DNA of 61,672 bases from Circinella minor (GCA_016758965.1 JAEPRB010000236.1:1-61672); one strand, 5' to 3'; shown: positions 1 through 11,923, counted from the stretch's first letter. The notes: generated by a model from the letters alone, not told the origin. Program-made: numbers and translations.

Positions 1-139
1 TCTTTATGTGTTAATATGCATGTATACCAAACTATGATTAAAACCCAAGAAAAATAAAGGAGAAAAAAAGATGTTTTAAAAAGAAGAAAAAAGGAGACAG
101 AGCGATGAAGATGGGAGTGCCGAAAGTTTGTTTATATAC

Positions 140-1024
140 CTTGCTAAGTTTTCTAAAAATTCTACCAAATCCACCCTTAATGGCTCCTTTTTGTGTTGTC
201 TAAATAGGGTATACAAAAAATAAGATTATTCCCAATACAAGTAAGAATGTGTTCAATTCGATTATTATTATTATTTTTGAGGTTCCCTTTTTTTTTTTTT
301 GATACGTTCATTGAGAAGAAAAAAAAAAACAGGATAATGATTGTACCTTTTTTTGGACTGCATCTTCAGGAGTTGCAGCATCCATTAATGGATTATAATG
401 TTGTGAATTCATAGTGGTTATCATTGAAGTATGTCTTGTTCTAGTTGAAGAAGAATTAGAAGAAGCTGATGTTGATGCTGAAGGGGGTCCATCCACTTGT
501 TTACGCCTTAATCTTTGATCTATCGTATGATTATTTTGATGATGATGATTGATTTGATGTTGATGTTGTTGTTGAGGTGGAAATGTATCATATCTTGGAA
601 TTGAAGTAGTTGAAGAAGAAGGTGTGTTTGTTAAAGAGGAGGAGGATGTCATTGTATGTCTTTGTTGACGAGTTGCTTGTTGTTGAGGTAGTGGCGGTAA
701 TGGTTGTTCATGGTGAGTTGTTTTATTTGAGTGTTGTTGTTGTTGTTGTTGTGGTTGCTGTGGTTGAGAACTTGAAGAAATCGAAGTCGCGCGGAATCGA
801 GATAAAAAGTTTTTGGAAGGTTTTGAAGATGGAGGAGATGACAAGTCTGTTGAAGAAGAAGTGGTATGGTTACTATGGTGATAAGCTGACTGTGAAGCTG
901 TTGTTGACAAAGAACGTTTTCTATGTAACTCTTGTTTTTGATTGTGACGGTGGCGTTGTTCCATCGAATCACCATGAACAGCATGAGAAGAAGGAGGTGG
1001 TACGATTCGAGAATTAGGCAACAT
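140..1024 (-). CDS. 5' part of an unrecognised low-complexity protein gene (continues past the window edge)
   Basis: Two exons can be joined in phase 0: 1024-347 (226 codons, starting MLPNSRIV) and 199-140 (20 codons), with a GTACAA donor at 346 and a TTTAG acceptor before 199. A further donor (GTATAT) follows position 140, so the gene goes on outside the window. Exon 1 is low complexity: Ser/Thr, His and Gln runs, and proline stretches such as PPLPPQ-like segments that could bind SH3 or WW domains. Exon 2 encodes TTQKGAIKGGFGRIFRKLSK, a short basic Gly-rich segment that looks conserved, unlike exon 1. I do not recognise the family. It could be a cytoskeletal or signalling adaptor with a disordered N-terminus, but that is inference. 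The splice joint is supported by frame continuity only. Confidence 0.5.
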
Positions 1025-1268
1025 GTAAGTAGTAATAAGTAAATAATAATATTAATAATAATAACAAACGATTATATCTAGTATATAAAATTATAAAGTA
1101 AAAAGAATAATAATAAATAATAATAAAAAGAAGGAAAAGAAAAAGAGCAACTTCTAAATTATGATGTGCTACCCAGATAATTGAAAAAAAAAAAAAAAGA
1201 AAAAAGAAACAAAAAAAAAAAAAAGAGGCTACACAACACTTCAGGGTATATAATTTAATTGATTGATA

Positions 1269-1303
<35 letters not shown>
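1269..1303. repeat. (GT)n(GA)n microsatellite
   Basis: About five GT units run straight into about twelve GA units, lying between the low-complexity gene and the LYR gene. The remaining DNA from 1025 to 1457 is A/T homopolymer and ATT-rich, with no gene I can support. Confidence 0.8.
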
Positions 1304-1457
1304 TGGGATTGCAATATAAGAGGATATATAAAAAAAAAATTGGTTTGTGTAACAATTCTAATGTTTATTGGAAGCACACAGACTTTTGCTTTTAAAGTGC
1401 CTTCTCACATGGTGGCGAGCAAAAAAAAAAAATATCATATCATATAATAATAGTATA

Positions 1458-1991
1458 TTACTTATTTACATAGCGTCTACGCATAGCACGATATTTTCGA
1501 AGGTAGTACAATGTTTCTAGTTCTATAATTTTTTTTTTTTTTTAGATAGAATATTTTTTTTGTATGATTCAAATCCATCCTATTGAAATATAATGAAAAT
1601 CCCTCCCTCATTTTTTTCATCACGTTGTTTTTACCTTTACAAACATATTCACCTAAAGCAATTGATTTTTTGATTTCTTCTTCGTCCGTCAAATCACGCT
1701 TTTTCAAAAACGCCGATTTAAGTTTAGGTCGGAAAAAGTTCTCATAACCTAAAGGATATTCACGACCTAAATACGCAAGCTTATAACAATGTTATATTAT
1801 ATTTGGTTTTAGTATAAACGATTCTTTATAATAATTTTTTAGTTGTGATTATCTTACTTTTACTTGACAAATATTAAAAAAAAAAGTATTCGCGTTTTTT
1901 TTTTTTTTTTTTTTTTAGTAATATAATATAATATAATATATTTTACCTGTTTATAGAGTGCAATGACTTGAGGTCGTAATGAACTTGTCAT
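1458..1991 (-). CDS. ETFRF1: LYR-motif protein, ETFRF1/LYRM5-like (84 aa)
   Basis: Three exons, 1991-1947, 1779-1635 and 1522-1458, join in frame to give 84 residues. The protein opens [15 protein letters not shown] and continues LAYLGREYP, which carries the LYR-type Leu-Tyr-Lys motif and the YLGR(E/D)YP signature of LYRM5. The C-terminus ends [15 protein letters not shown], matching the family's [13 protein letters not shown] pattern. LYRM5/ETFRF1 proteins work in the mitochondrial matrix, partner the acyl carrier protein, and regulate electron transfer flavoprotein by removing its flavin. Length is close to the human protein (about 88 residues). Introns are 167 bp and 112 bp with long T-runs before the acceptors. 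Assignment to LYRM5 rather than another small LYR protein rests on the YLGREYP and YLRKYRAM blocks. Confidence 0.85.
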
Positions 1992-2765
1992 TATATATGT
2001 AAAAAAACAAAAAAATAGATGGTATTGGTATAACTTAAAAGTGAAGTTTTTTTTGTTGACAAAAGTGTGGGGAAAAAAAAAAGAAGAAGAGGGAGAAGGG
2101 GTAGGGGGGGATGTTTTTGATAAAATGGGAAAGGGGGGTATGTGTAGAAAGGGCAGTAAAACTTTAAAAAAAAAAAAACTTGGTTGTTTTTAGCTGACTT
2201 TTTTTTTTTTTGTCCACCATTTCAAAAGAATGTTCTTACATTTCAACATCTTAAAAACCCTGAATAAGTTATTCATTGTCAACAGGGTCGTTTCTTATTT
2301 ACAGAAAAACAGCGACATATATAACTAGAGAGTATAGAAAAAATTATGCAGCTTTTTTTTTTTTTTTTTATATCTAGAATACCTTTTTTTATTTAGTTTA
2401 TTGACAAGATGAAATGGGTATTCAACTCAGTTTTGATAAATAACTTATTTCTGTCCAGCAAAATGCATTGGTAATTGTTTCAATTTATTATGTGAAATAC
2501 ATAACAACAATAATGATTTCAACTATACAACATGATTACCACCTTCCATCAGACCAAATTCAAACTACCAAATTGATCATATTATATCTTTTCTCATTTA
2601 AAAAACGAGAAATAATCTCTCTTTTTATATATATCCCAACCCATAAAAAAATTGTAACTTCTATAAAAAATAATAATAATGAAGTTGAACTTGACCAAAT
2701 TTCATTTTTTAGGTTATTTTTATTGTTAAAAAGACAATAAGAAAATAATAATAAAAAAAGTAAAT
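1992..2765. other. intergenic region with no gene
   Basis: AT-rich spacer between the start of the LYR gene and the 3' end of RPS23. It contains several A or T runs longer than ten and a G-rich purine stretch near 2095-2155. It presumably holds the LYR gene promoter and the RPS23 terminator. I see no convincing coding frame. Confidence 0.6.
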
Positions 2766-3704
2766 TTATGATCTGGGCTTTTCCTTCTTTTCCTTGTACA
2801 AAGCAAGAAGAGCAACACCAGCGACCTTGACGACCTTGAAACGGACACCAGGAATATCACCAATGGCACGACCCTTACGACCGAAACCGGCAATAAGAAC
2901 TTCGTCGTTTTCGTCAACGTAGTTCAAACAACCATCATTGGGAACGAAAGCGGTAACCTTCTTACCGTTCTTGATAAGTTGAACACGAACACACTTACGA
3001 ATAGCAGAGTTAGGTTGCTTAGCTTCAACACCACTATATTAAATACAAAATTATTTGTTAAATTAGAGTCAGACATTTTTTTTATTATCATTATATAATT
3101 ATAATTCGTCATTGTTCTTTTTTTTTTTTTTGTCGTTTGTTCTTTTCTTATTTTTATTTTTTGACAGTCGGAAGCAGAGTTGTAGGTTGTATATTGAATG
3201 ATGTTGAAATAAAATAAAAAAAAATGTATGCTTACATCTTTTCAAGGACAATACCCTTAGCATGGGAAGCACCACCGAATGGGTTGGAGCGGAAAGCGGT
3301 ACCGAGAGCACGCTTCTTGTATTGCTTATCGGCCCAACGTTGTTCACGACGATCAAAGCGAAGCTTACGGGCTGCGTTCAAACCTCTTGGCTGTCCCTTA
3401 CCTATTCAATTTTTTAGTTTGTCAAGTTATTTTTTAAATATAAAAAGAAAATTAGTAATTCAAAAAAAAAATAATAATAATTAATTTATATAATGAATAC
3501 AAAATTCCTTTTCAATTATCCCACCCATCCTTTCCAACCCCAAATGTAAACGTCTGTGTGAATGAGTATTCTTTTCCAATTCACATAAAAAATCGTATAT
3601 TAAATAGAAATTATTTTTTCTGTTGATATGGATTGACGTAGGAGGTGGTTTGGATGGATGGAATAGGATGGATGCATTATTTTAGTATATGGATACGTAC
3701 CCAT
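2766..3704 (-). CDS. RPS23: 40S ribosomal protein S23 (uS12)
   Basis: Three exons, 3704-3701, 3401-3236 and 3033-2766, total 438 nt and encode 145 residues. The first exon is only four bases (ATG plus G). uS12 sits at the decoding centre of the small subunit and affects translational accuracy. Visible hallmarks are [16 protein letters not shown] at the N-terminus, the [15 protein letters not shown] loop, and [17 protein letters not shown]. Pro64 in KQPNSAIRK corresponds to the conserved prolyl-hydroxylation site known in yeast and human S23. Length equals yeast Rps23 (145). Codon use is strongly biased to C-ending codons, as expected of a highly expressed gene. Confidence 0.97.
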
Positions 3705-4841
3705 GATGGATGATTTTTAAAAGAGGGGGTAATACAGGTTGCAAGAAGTTGAACTACCAAAATGGTCGCTCTTTCTCAAAAAAAAACTCCGTTCAGTAAC
3801 TGGAAATTATTGTTTTTTTTTTTTTTTTTTTGCATAAGTTCATTTTTCTAGTTGTTTTTGTATGTTATAATAATATGTAATTAAGCTTATAATAGTATAA
3901 AACTAGTGTTGATTATAGACAATTTATTTAATACATTATTCTTTATAGTAGATAGTACATGTATCATATTAAAAAAATTGTTATTATATTTATACATCTA
4001 ATAATCATATAACTATTAGAACATAGTAAATACCGCCCTATTTATTAATTGTTCGCTAGTAATTATTATATAAGAATAACAAAAGTACTTTAGGTTTGCT
4101 AATTAAATAGCTGTGTATGTTACTCTACTACATTATTAACAAATGGTCAACATCGTGAAATCAAATATGTACATAAGCAATAACAAAGAAATCGACCAAT
4201 CTATCTTTCATTAAAAACATATATTTTTATATCTCATACAGTAGTAACCAATCTTTTCCTTTTATTTTTTTTTTATTTATCATGCTATTGATCTATATAA
4301 ACTTATCTTACTGATGATAAGCTCTCTTCTTTTTTTTTAACTAAAGAACCTATAATTTTTGTTGAACTTAAGCTTCTTACCAAGAACTTTTATTTTTAAT
4401 ACAGCTTGATTTTATGAACTTATATAATAACACATTTACCTTACGTACGTTAGACAAGTTATAATAAATTATATATATATATATCAACTTTTATTGTACT
4501 GTTATACATACAATGTTGTAAGATGAAGGTTTATATCATATCATATTATATACGTAAATAATATATAGTTGGCAGGTTAAGCTTTACTAATTCATACTTG
4601 AGCGATATATATATACTTGAATTTTGATTCTATCAATTATATAAAATAAACTACTAACATTTAAATGATCAAAATAAAAATTAAATGCAGGACATATACA
4701 CACTAAACTCATAAAAATTGCCCACTTTTCCAGGAACAAACTAAAATAGGCAATAAGGGAAAAAAAAAGCGGGGAATGAAATTTGATCGAAAAGGTGGCA
4801 AGGCTTTGGATACTATGAAATCCTTCTCTTTTCATATCGCC
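3705..4841. other. shared upstream region of divergent RPS23 and RPL36
   Basis: This 1.1-kb spacer separates the starts of two ribosomal protein genes pointing away from each other, so it must contain both promoters. It is very AT-rich, with TA-repeat stretches (for example 4470-4485) and several TACGTA sites. I found no additional gene. I cannot assign a specific ribosomal-protein regulatory motif with confidence. Confidence 0.5.
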
Positions 4842-5487
4842 ATGGCACCTCAGCAAAAGACCGGTATCGCTATTGGCCTCAACAAGGGCCACATCACCAC
4901 TCGTCGCGAGCTCGCCCCCAAGCCTTCCCAAAAGAAGGGTGTACGTATGAATTTCGAAATGGATGGATGGAAAAGAAATCGAAAACGGATGAATGGATGG
5001 ATTATTATTATTATTATTTTTTGGATGGATATTATTATTATAATATTCACCCAACAATTTTCATTCCATTTTCATTCAACCATGACGGGGAATTTTTATA
5101 TATTTTTTTTGAAAAAAAAATAAAAAATATACTAAATGATATACTTAATATTTAAAATAGGCTCTCGGTAAGCGCACTGCTTTCGTTCGCAACATCGTTC
5201 GTGAAGTTGCTGGTTTCGCTCCCTATGAACGTCGTGTCATGGAATTGATCAAGAACTCCAAGGACAAGCGTGCTAAGAAGCTCACCAAGAGAAGAGTAAA
5301 TATCTTTATATTTATATATATATATATTGAAAGAAAAATAATTCATTTATTTGTAAAAACCAAAAAAAAAAAACTAAATCATTTTGCTTTAATTTAATTT
5401 TTTTTTTTTTAGCTCGGTACCTACGTTCGCGCCAAGAAGAAGATTGATGAACTTCAAGGTGTCATTGCCGAATCCCGTCGTCATTAA
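4842..5487 (+). CDS. RPL36: 60S ribosomal protein L36 (eL36)
   Basis: Exons 4842-4940, 5161-5295 and 5413-5487 join in phase 0 and encode 102 residues. The protein begins [17 protein letters not shown] and contains the family blocks [19 protein letters not shown] and [21 protein letters not shown]. eL36 is a small basic protein of the large ribosomal subunit. Length matches the family (about 100-105). The ATG at 4842 was chosen because it gives the standard MAP- N-terminus. An in-frame upstream ATG at 4776 would add 22 residues not found in the family and is probably leader. Codon bias is strong, like RPS23. Confidence 0.96.
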
Positions 5488-6105
5488 GAAAAATACAACA
5501 AACGAAATGGAGGGAAAAAATATATATATATTTAATGTTTTTTTTCTTACTTTAATCTTTTAGTTTGTGCTTGGTATTTTTTTTATTTTCGCATTAAAAA
5601 AAAACATTAACTTTGTTTTTTTACTCAACATAACTTTTCTTTTTAAATATGGCTTGGTTTTTTTTTTTTTTTACATTTGTTTGAAAAATTCAAATATATA
5701 ATTTATGTTTTATGTACCCAAGCAAAATGAATGATAGAGAGAGAGAGAGGGAGGGAGTGAAAGATATACAGAGTGAAATAAAAAAAAATAACAAAGAGTA
5801 AAAAATGGAGATATAATAAAAAGATGGCAAAAAAAAAAAAAGAAGAATTTAGGGAGGTTTGTAAGGGGAATATAAGGTAGGAGAAACGAAGAAGTTAGGA
5901 AATAATCATTGTTATCGCCTTTTGTTTTAAACATTTTTTTATGGCGTATAATAATGGAGGAATTGATGAAAAGAAAGGAAATAGGAAAAGGGTGAAGATG
6001 AGAGAGAAAGGAGGGGTTCCGGGGAGGGGGGTGGGAGAAGGTGAAGTAGATAATGATAAGAAAAATTGTATACAAATCAAATATATATATATATATATAA
6101 ATTTA
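5488..6105. other. convergent 3' spacer
   Basis: The region lies between the 3' ends of RPL36 (+) and the 528-residue gene (-), so it should carry two terminators. It holds T-runs, a short (GA)n tract near 5736-5756 and a G-rich patch near 6010-6045. No coding frame is convincing. Confidence 0.5.
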
Positions 6106-7692
6106 TCAATATTGATCAGGATGATGTTGTTGCCAACCCCGTTGTCGTCGTTGTCTTGAACGAGATATTGAAGTAGTGGTATTACTATTTGCTAATATTT
6201 TTCGACGACGTAAACGACAATTAATCCACAATCGGTCAAACCAACCACCAGGCATACAGCATGGACACCAGGTCCACCAGAACCCATATCCCCAGAAACA
6301 TCGCATACATCCAGGGTCTAATTCTATACTCTTGATGGATCCTGCATGATGACCTCCTACGCCACTATGTGAACTATACCATCCACCCCTTGGAGCAGTT
6401 TGACCATCCACAAGACCTTGATCGGCAAATTCTCTTTCGCCATCCACATTTCCACCCGTATAAAATGATCCTAAACTACCATAATCATCATCATAATCAT
6501 TATCACGATCATCCATCATGGCTGTAGCTGCAAATGTAGGATCTGTTACTAATTGAACTGCTTCAGGTCCACCACCTAAAGATCGTAATATAGAGCTGAG
6601 ATGTTCATGGATTAATAATCCCGAAAGTAAAAGAAAAGAGGTAAATTGAATATCATGCATAATATTAAATTTTTGATTTTGTTGTTGTCCTGGTTTTTCT
6701 TTTTCTTCGGTTGTCCATTGTATAAACCGAGAATCTACAAATTCAGCAATTAATTTGTCGTCTTGGTAACATCGTAAATCATATGGATATTGCTTTTGTG
6801 GATCTTTTCCTGCAGTTGTTGTTGTTGTTGTTGTTGTTATTGGGATAAGTCGCCATTGATATGCTTTACGATTTATCCATAAAAATGAAAATAAAGATGT
6901 GGATGTAGTGAGCGTAATCACTTTTTCTAATTGTGGTGATGCAAAATCCATGGTATGCCAATCTTTACTTGTTAAAGACCATAATACTTGTTTTCGTGGA
7001 CCATAAAGTGTTACATAGGGTAAAAGATGGCTCGGCACTGTTACGCGTGTATGCGTAGTATTATTATTTGTATTGGTTGTGCTGTTATTTGTGGTAATCG
7101 ATGTGGCTGTAGTCGATGATGTTACTGTTGTTGTATTTATTGCTGTGGGTACTGTAGTTGTTGCACCTGCTACCGCTGTTGTTGTTATTTTACCATCTTG
7201 TTGCTCATGACCTTTTTGTTGTTCGTCATTACTTAGTATTTCAACACCTTGTTGAAGTACTTTATGAAGAGCCATTTGAGGTCGATAAAAAATAAGATTA
7301 CTATTATTCTTATCACTGTCATTATCTTGTGATGAGCCAACAACGGGTCTACAGATGGTACAAAAACCTTGAGAACCGTCTGTTGATATGACATTAGGGT
7401 CTTTAGCAATAGTTGGATGATCATATTGAACATTAAGTTCGAGAAGAATGGCGCTATTTGTTGAATGACTCGAAGGAGTACGTGGCATCCTATTAGAAAT
7501 TGTTGTCGTATCTGTTCTCATAGGTAGTGCAACAGGATATTCGGTTTTTCGTTGGTGGAGAGGTGGTGGAGCAGTGACAAAGTATTCGACATGAGTTTTA
7601 TTATCTACAAGTTCATTATTATTGTTATTGGTTGAAACAACCTCTGGAATAGTAGCATTCGGACCAGCCGATGCAGACGAAGAAAACGTCAT
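6106..7692 (-). CDS. uncharacterised 528-aa protein with C-terminal Cys/Trp cluster, possibly tubby-like
   Basis: A single uninterrupted frame runs from ATG at 7692 to TGA at 6106. The N-terminal half alternates low complexity (Asn and Thr runs) with ordered segments, including a FCTICRP Cys pair. The middle contains LPYVTLYGPRKQVLWSL, then SFLWINRKAYQWRL and DLRCYQDDKLIAEFVDSRF. This alternation of beta-strand-like segments around YxWR recalls tubby-like/LURP-one folds, which is inference. A hydrophobic stretch (TSFLLLSGLLI) follows, then a cluster from about residue 462 to 483 with CMRC, several Trp, and CPCC. The tail is Arg-rich. The Cys pairs could bind metal or be palmitoylated. I do not recognise a named family. 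The absence of introns is unusual here. Confidence 0.75.
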   Translation of the reverse strand: MTFSSSASAGPNATIPEVVSTNNNNNELVDNKTHVEYFVTAPPPLHQRKTEYPVALPMRTDTTTISNRMPRTPSSHSTNSAILLELNVQYDHPTIAKDPNVISTDGSQGFCTICRPVVGSSQDNDSDKNNSNLIFYRPQMALHKVLQQGVEILSNDEQQKGHEQQDGKITTTAVAGATTTVPTAINTTTVTSSTTATSITTNNSTTNTNNNTTHTRVTVPSHLLPYVTLYGPRKQVLWSLTSKDWHTMDFASPQLEKVITLTTSTSLFSFLWINRKAYQWRLIPITTTTTTTTAGKDPQKQYPYDLRCYQDDKLIAEFVDSRFIQWTTEEKEKPGQQQNQKFNIMHDIQFTSFLLLSGLLIHEHLSSILRSLGGGPEAVQLVTDPTFAATAMMDDRDNDYDDDYGSLGSFYTGGNVDGEREFADQGLVDGQTAPRGGWYSSHSGVGGHHAGSIKSIELDPGCMRCFWGYGFWWTWCPCCMPGGWFDRLWINCRLRRRKILANSNTTTSISRSRQRRQRGWQQHHPDQY

Positions 7693-8252
7693 GAACTAAA
7701 AATATTGGTTTTTTTTTTTGCCTTTTTACTTTACAAAAGAGATGATGTAACGATAAAAAAAAAGAGTTTTGGGAGTTTTAATAAAAATCTATTATTCTAA
7801 TATGATATATAGTAAAACCGAGTTCAATTTATAAATGAGAAACCATTCTAAAAAAAAAAAAAAAAGACTGCTCTTTTATAGCCCAGTTTTTTTTTTTTTT
7901 TGGTTCAGCCATGTTCTAACAAATTGAAATAGATCGACATAACAAAAAAAAAGAGAGAAAGAGAGAGAAAGAGAGAGAACTAGAACCCATAAATTATTAT
8001 ATTTCTTCGTACAAACAAGTGAATAATATGACTTTTTGTTGTTTATTTCGTGTAAAAAAATTGTTGTTGTAAAGGTGTGTTTTTATATAATGAAATGAAA
8101 AGCAATTTTTTTTTCTTCTCTTGTTTTTTTTTTATCTTTCCACCCACTTCTTTATAAATAATACAAGGAAAAAAAAAATTGGGGTGGAAAAAAAAAATAA
8201 GATTAAAGAAAAAAAAATGGCTATTTTATGTATATAATATAATTTTTTATAT
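7693..8252. other. spacer between two minus-strand genes
   Basis: It contains the presumed promoter of the 528-residue gene and the 3' end of ATP5. There are A/T runs and a (GAGA) purine tract near 7950-7980. No gene is visible. Confidence 0.5.
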
Positions 8253-9507
8253 TTAAACGGCATCTACAATTTTATTATAAACAATTTTTTTAAGTTAGCA
8301 AAAAAGAAAATATAAAACTTTATCTACACCCTCCCCCCCCCTTTTTTTCATAACACTATTTTGAATTATATATTTACCAGTGACAAGCTTGTTCAACTTG
8401 GCAATCTTGGAAGAGACAGTTAAATCAATGCTCTTGTCGCCAATTTCGACAAGGATACCACCGAGGATATCAGCCTTAACCTTGTTGGAAACCAACAACT
8501 TCTTGCCTTCAGCGAGCTTGCTCTTTTGCAAAGAGTCAGCAATCTTGTTCAAGGTAGACTTATCAAGTTCCTATTATAATTTATGATACATGTTAATTAT
8601 GTAACTCGTTCCATACATTATTTTTTCCCAATCGTTTTATTTTTTTTTCTCAATACAAAAATATATCCATGTTAATCCACCTCATGCCTTTCTATTCTTC
8701 TTCTATCATCACATCCAAAAAAATGATATCTATTCATACCTTAGCAGAAGTAACAGTCAAAGACAATTCGTTACGGTGAGCGCTCATCAATTCAGCATAA
8801 GCAGACAAAACCTTGGTAGTTTGGTCCAAACGGCTGTTTTGGTTCAAAACTTCGAACAAGTTCTTGGTCAAGGGGTTAACCTTACCAGCCTTGGCCAACA
8901 AAGCAGAGACACCATCAGCCTTAGCTTGACCGGTGACAGTGGGGTTTTCCAAGAAAGCACGGACAGCCTTATCCTTGCTGATGGAGTTTTGAAGTTGGGT
9001 CAAATCTTTTTCAACGGCTTCGAGCGCGTTTTGACGAGCAGCGGCAGTGTACAAAGCAGTAGCGTAACGACCATCAAGACCGTACAAAGTAACTGGTGGC
9101 TATATAATTATAATAATTATAATTACAAATAAAAATGACAAAAAGATTAATACATTTTGTGTATAATATGTATATATGTTTTTGTATATTTATTGGTGTA
9201 TTCAACAAAATGGTAGTTTTTTTTTTGTTCCATTGGGAAGCCATATATATATATATATATATATAACTAAATAAAAAAAAAATTATTTGATTATATTTAC
9301 CTTAGCTGGGGCAGCAGCGGCGTAGCCACGGGCCAACTATTAAAAAGAAGTTCATTTAAAAATATTTAATAAAAAAAAAAAGAGCATAATTTTGAAATTA
9401 TCTTTTTAAAAAGAATCGAGATTATATTTTTTTTATTAAGAAGCATTTGCGTGTTTTGTGTGTACCTTGGGGGCAGCAGTCGTCAAGCGAGTGAATCGGG
9501 AGGCCAT
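8253..9507 (-). CDS. ATP5: mitochondrial F1Fo ATP synthase OSCP subunit (subunit 5)
   Basis: Five exons, 9507-9466, 9336-9301, 9099-8740, 8570-8378 and 8263-8253, total 642 nt and encode 213 residues. The N-terminus MASRFTRLTTAAPKLARGYA is a typical mitochondrial presequence (basic and hydroxylated residues, no acids). The mature part has the OSCP blocks YGLDGRYATALY and, near the C-terminus, GGILVEIGDKSIDLTVSSKI, the family signature. The last exon is only 11 nt and supplies Asp-Ala-Val-stop. OSCP links the F1 head to the peripheral stalk of complex V. Length matches yeast Atp5 (about 212). Codon use is strongly biased. A CCAAT palindrome lies about 130 bp upstream. Confidence 0.95.
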
Positions 9508-11923
9508 TTGTGTTAGTTGAGAGAGAGTATAGAAACTAAGAGGTTTTTTTTTTCAGCCCTTACCCCCCCTCACAATTTTTTCTCGGACCCTCGCAACACT
9601 AACAACAGCGACAGGGTGTGACGTATTACCCAGTATTGGCCAATGAATTTTGAATGACAGCAATATGTTAGAATTAGCTGTCAAAAAAAAAAAAGTCATT
9701 TTTTTTTTTTGGTGTCTCAACTCTTAACTAAGCAATTCATCATATTATACATGGAACTAAAATATTTATATATTACTTTAATACGATTCTATTAGGATAA
9801 ACTAATAAAAAGTTCTTTATATTATTCTGATCAGGTACAATAATACAAAAATCCTATCAAAATAAAATAAAAAGACGGTATGAATAATCCAATAATATCT
9901 CGTTGCTATTACTTCTATGAAAGAATTTTACATTATCCATTGTAATAATGTACCTAAAAACTTTTAACCCTGTGCTTATCCGCGTTAGATAGGAGCATAA
10001 TAATATTTAGAAATCTACTTTAAAAATTATTTCCACTCAGAGAAGATGGTTTAAATGCATCAGAAAAATTCTATGGTAAAGATCATATATAATGATTACA
10101 TAGATACATTAATCTAAGTGAAAAATCTATTCAGTCGAACCATAATAATATGTTCAAATGGACATGAACCTTGAACGGTATAAAAGTCCTTGGATGTCAT
10201 CTTATTTTTGGATTTGGGGCATGATGACAAAATTATTGTCAACAATGCAAGGTATGAGTAACATTACGTAGTTGTATTACTCACTCGGATTCGTTGAGTA
10301 TTGTGTTTAACTACTTGTTGTTGTTGTACGTAGTCGTCGTCATTGTAAAACATCATTTATATCATTTTCATGATTCAACATTATATTGACTCAATCTAAT
10401 TCTAAACACTGTATAAACTCAACGCTTTTCAAGAAAAAAAGATATAAAATAGATCGGGTACCAATAAAACAGATCATATGGCTACCGTCTTTAAGCTGAT
10501 ACAATACGGGAAGAGGCAAGGACAGCTGTTCAGTAACTACTTAGTACACTTGAGTGTATATTACATAATAGACACTTTTTTTCGAGTACGTACTATCTTT
10601 ATTCTTCAGATGTCTAAATATACTATTATTTAAATTATCTTTTACCAACTTACATGATTTTTATCGACATTTTAGTTGTCCTAATACAATTTCTGATATA
10701 AGGATCATTTTTAAACTTCTATTCTAACCTGAGCTATTTATCCATTATTGTGGTAGTAATACTTTAGTAGTACGTAAGGAACGAGAAGAATAATCATTTG
10801 GGTCTTCATCTTTTGAAGATACATAATTTGTATCAATAACACGATTTTTACATCACCTGTACTAGCAATGAAAATGGAAATTGTCAACTTCTTGAATATA
10901 TTATGTCTACATTTGCATTAAAAAGTTATGATTTCATAAGTATCATTGAACCATTTACTATTACGTACCCAATCCATCGATATTAAAATGTCCTGTTTCT
11001 GGTTGTAAATACGTATAACAAATGATGGTTAACAACAATAGCTACATCAGTAATACAGATCATTTGGTAACGGAATGGTTATCCATTTTTTGATTCTCTT
11101 TTACTTTACGTACGTAGTATTTTCCCTTCCATTTACATTTTTAATGGTCTGTGAAAAATTCTTACACTCCTTTATAGCATTGTTTGTATGTTAAAGGAAT
11201 TCGTTCTATAGACGGAGTGATGGTTCAGATATCAGTTGTTGTGCTACATATTTATAAATAAAATCAATGGTGGCGCGCTAGTGATAAAACTGTAAAAATA
11301 AATCTACCTATAAATATTTAAAACTTTCCTTATTACAATAACACAGGAGGACATATGGCGTCAGCACTTTGTATATTTTTTTTCAACCATTTAATGATGG
11401 TATTTATCATATAGCAGATAATTTTTTATGATACAGTGACTTTTTTTGTCAGGATAATATAAGGAGAATCAAGAACAAATTTGCTAGCACAGAGATGATT
11501 TTATTGTTTGGTTCGGCTTAGTCGAGTACAACGTTACACAATTTCCCACTTTATAAAAAAAAACCAAATTTATGTTTGAGACTTTTTTTTTCTTTTATTT
11601 TTGTAATCTTACTTTCTATCACTGGTTTATTGGCAATAATTTTTTTTTTTCATATTCTACCTACATATTATCATTTGCGGGTTTTTATTCTTATATGTAT
11701 GACTTGGAGCGATTTTTCAAGAAATAGTGGACAATACTAATAAAGATATATAGAAAGGTTATTGATTGCTAAAATATTTCATTAACAAATTAAGTATTTT
11801 TTTTTTCTCATGCGCTAATATTTCGGTATAGTGTTGCTACAAATTTTTAGTGTACATATTATGTATTAACTATAGAATTATAACCCAAAATACTGTTCTT
11901 TTTTTTTTTATTGAAACAGACAA
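9508..11923. other. 2.4-kb AT-rich spacer before the HET-domain gene
   Basis: After the ATP5 promoter portion (roughly 9508-9720) I see no coding frame on either strand. The sequence is mixed AT-rich with scattered TACGTA motifs and no obvious terminal repeats. Old decayed sequence is likely but I cannot identify it. Confidence 0.45.
9635..9644. promoter_or_regulatory. palindromic CCAAT box upstream of ATP5
   Basis: ATTGGCCAAT, two back-to-back CCAAT pentamers, lies 128 bp upstream of the ATP5 start. CCAAT is the known target of the HAP/NF-Y complex, which controls respiratory genes in fungi, so the position fits. A half CRE (TGACG) lies at about 9619. Function is inferred from motif and position. 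Confidence 0.5.

Noticed and set aside
610..1017. Plus-strand frame opposite the low-complexity gene
   Set aside because: Shadow of the Gln/Ser-rich minus-strand exon; composition is Val/Glu repeats from the complementary codons.
4776..4841. Upstream in-frame ATG extension of RPL36
   Set aside because: Adds 22 residues absent from eL36 proteins; the MAPQ start fits the family length.
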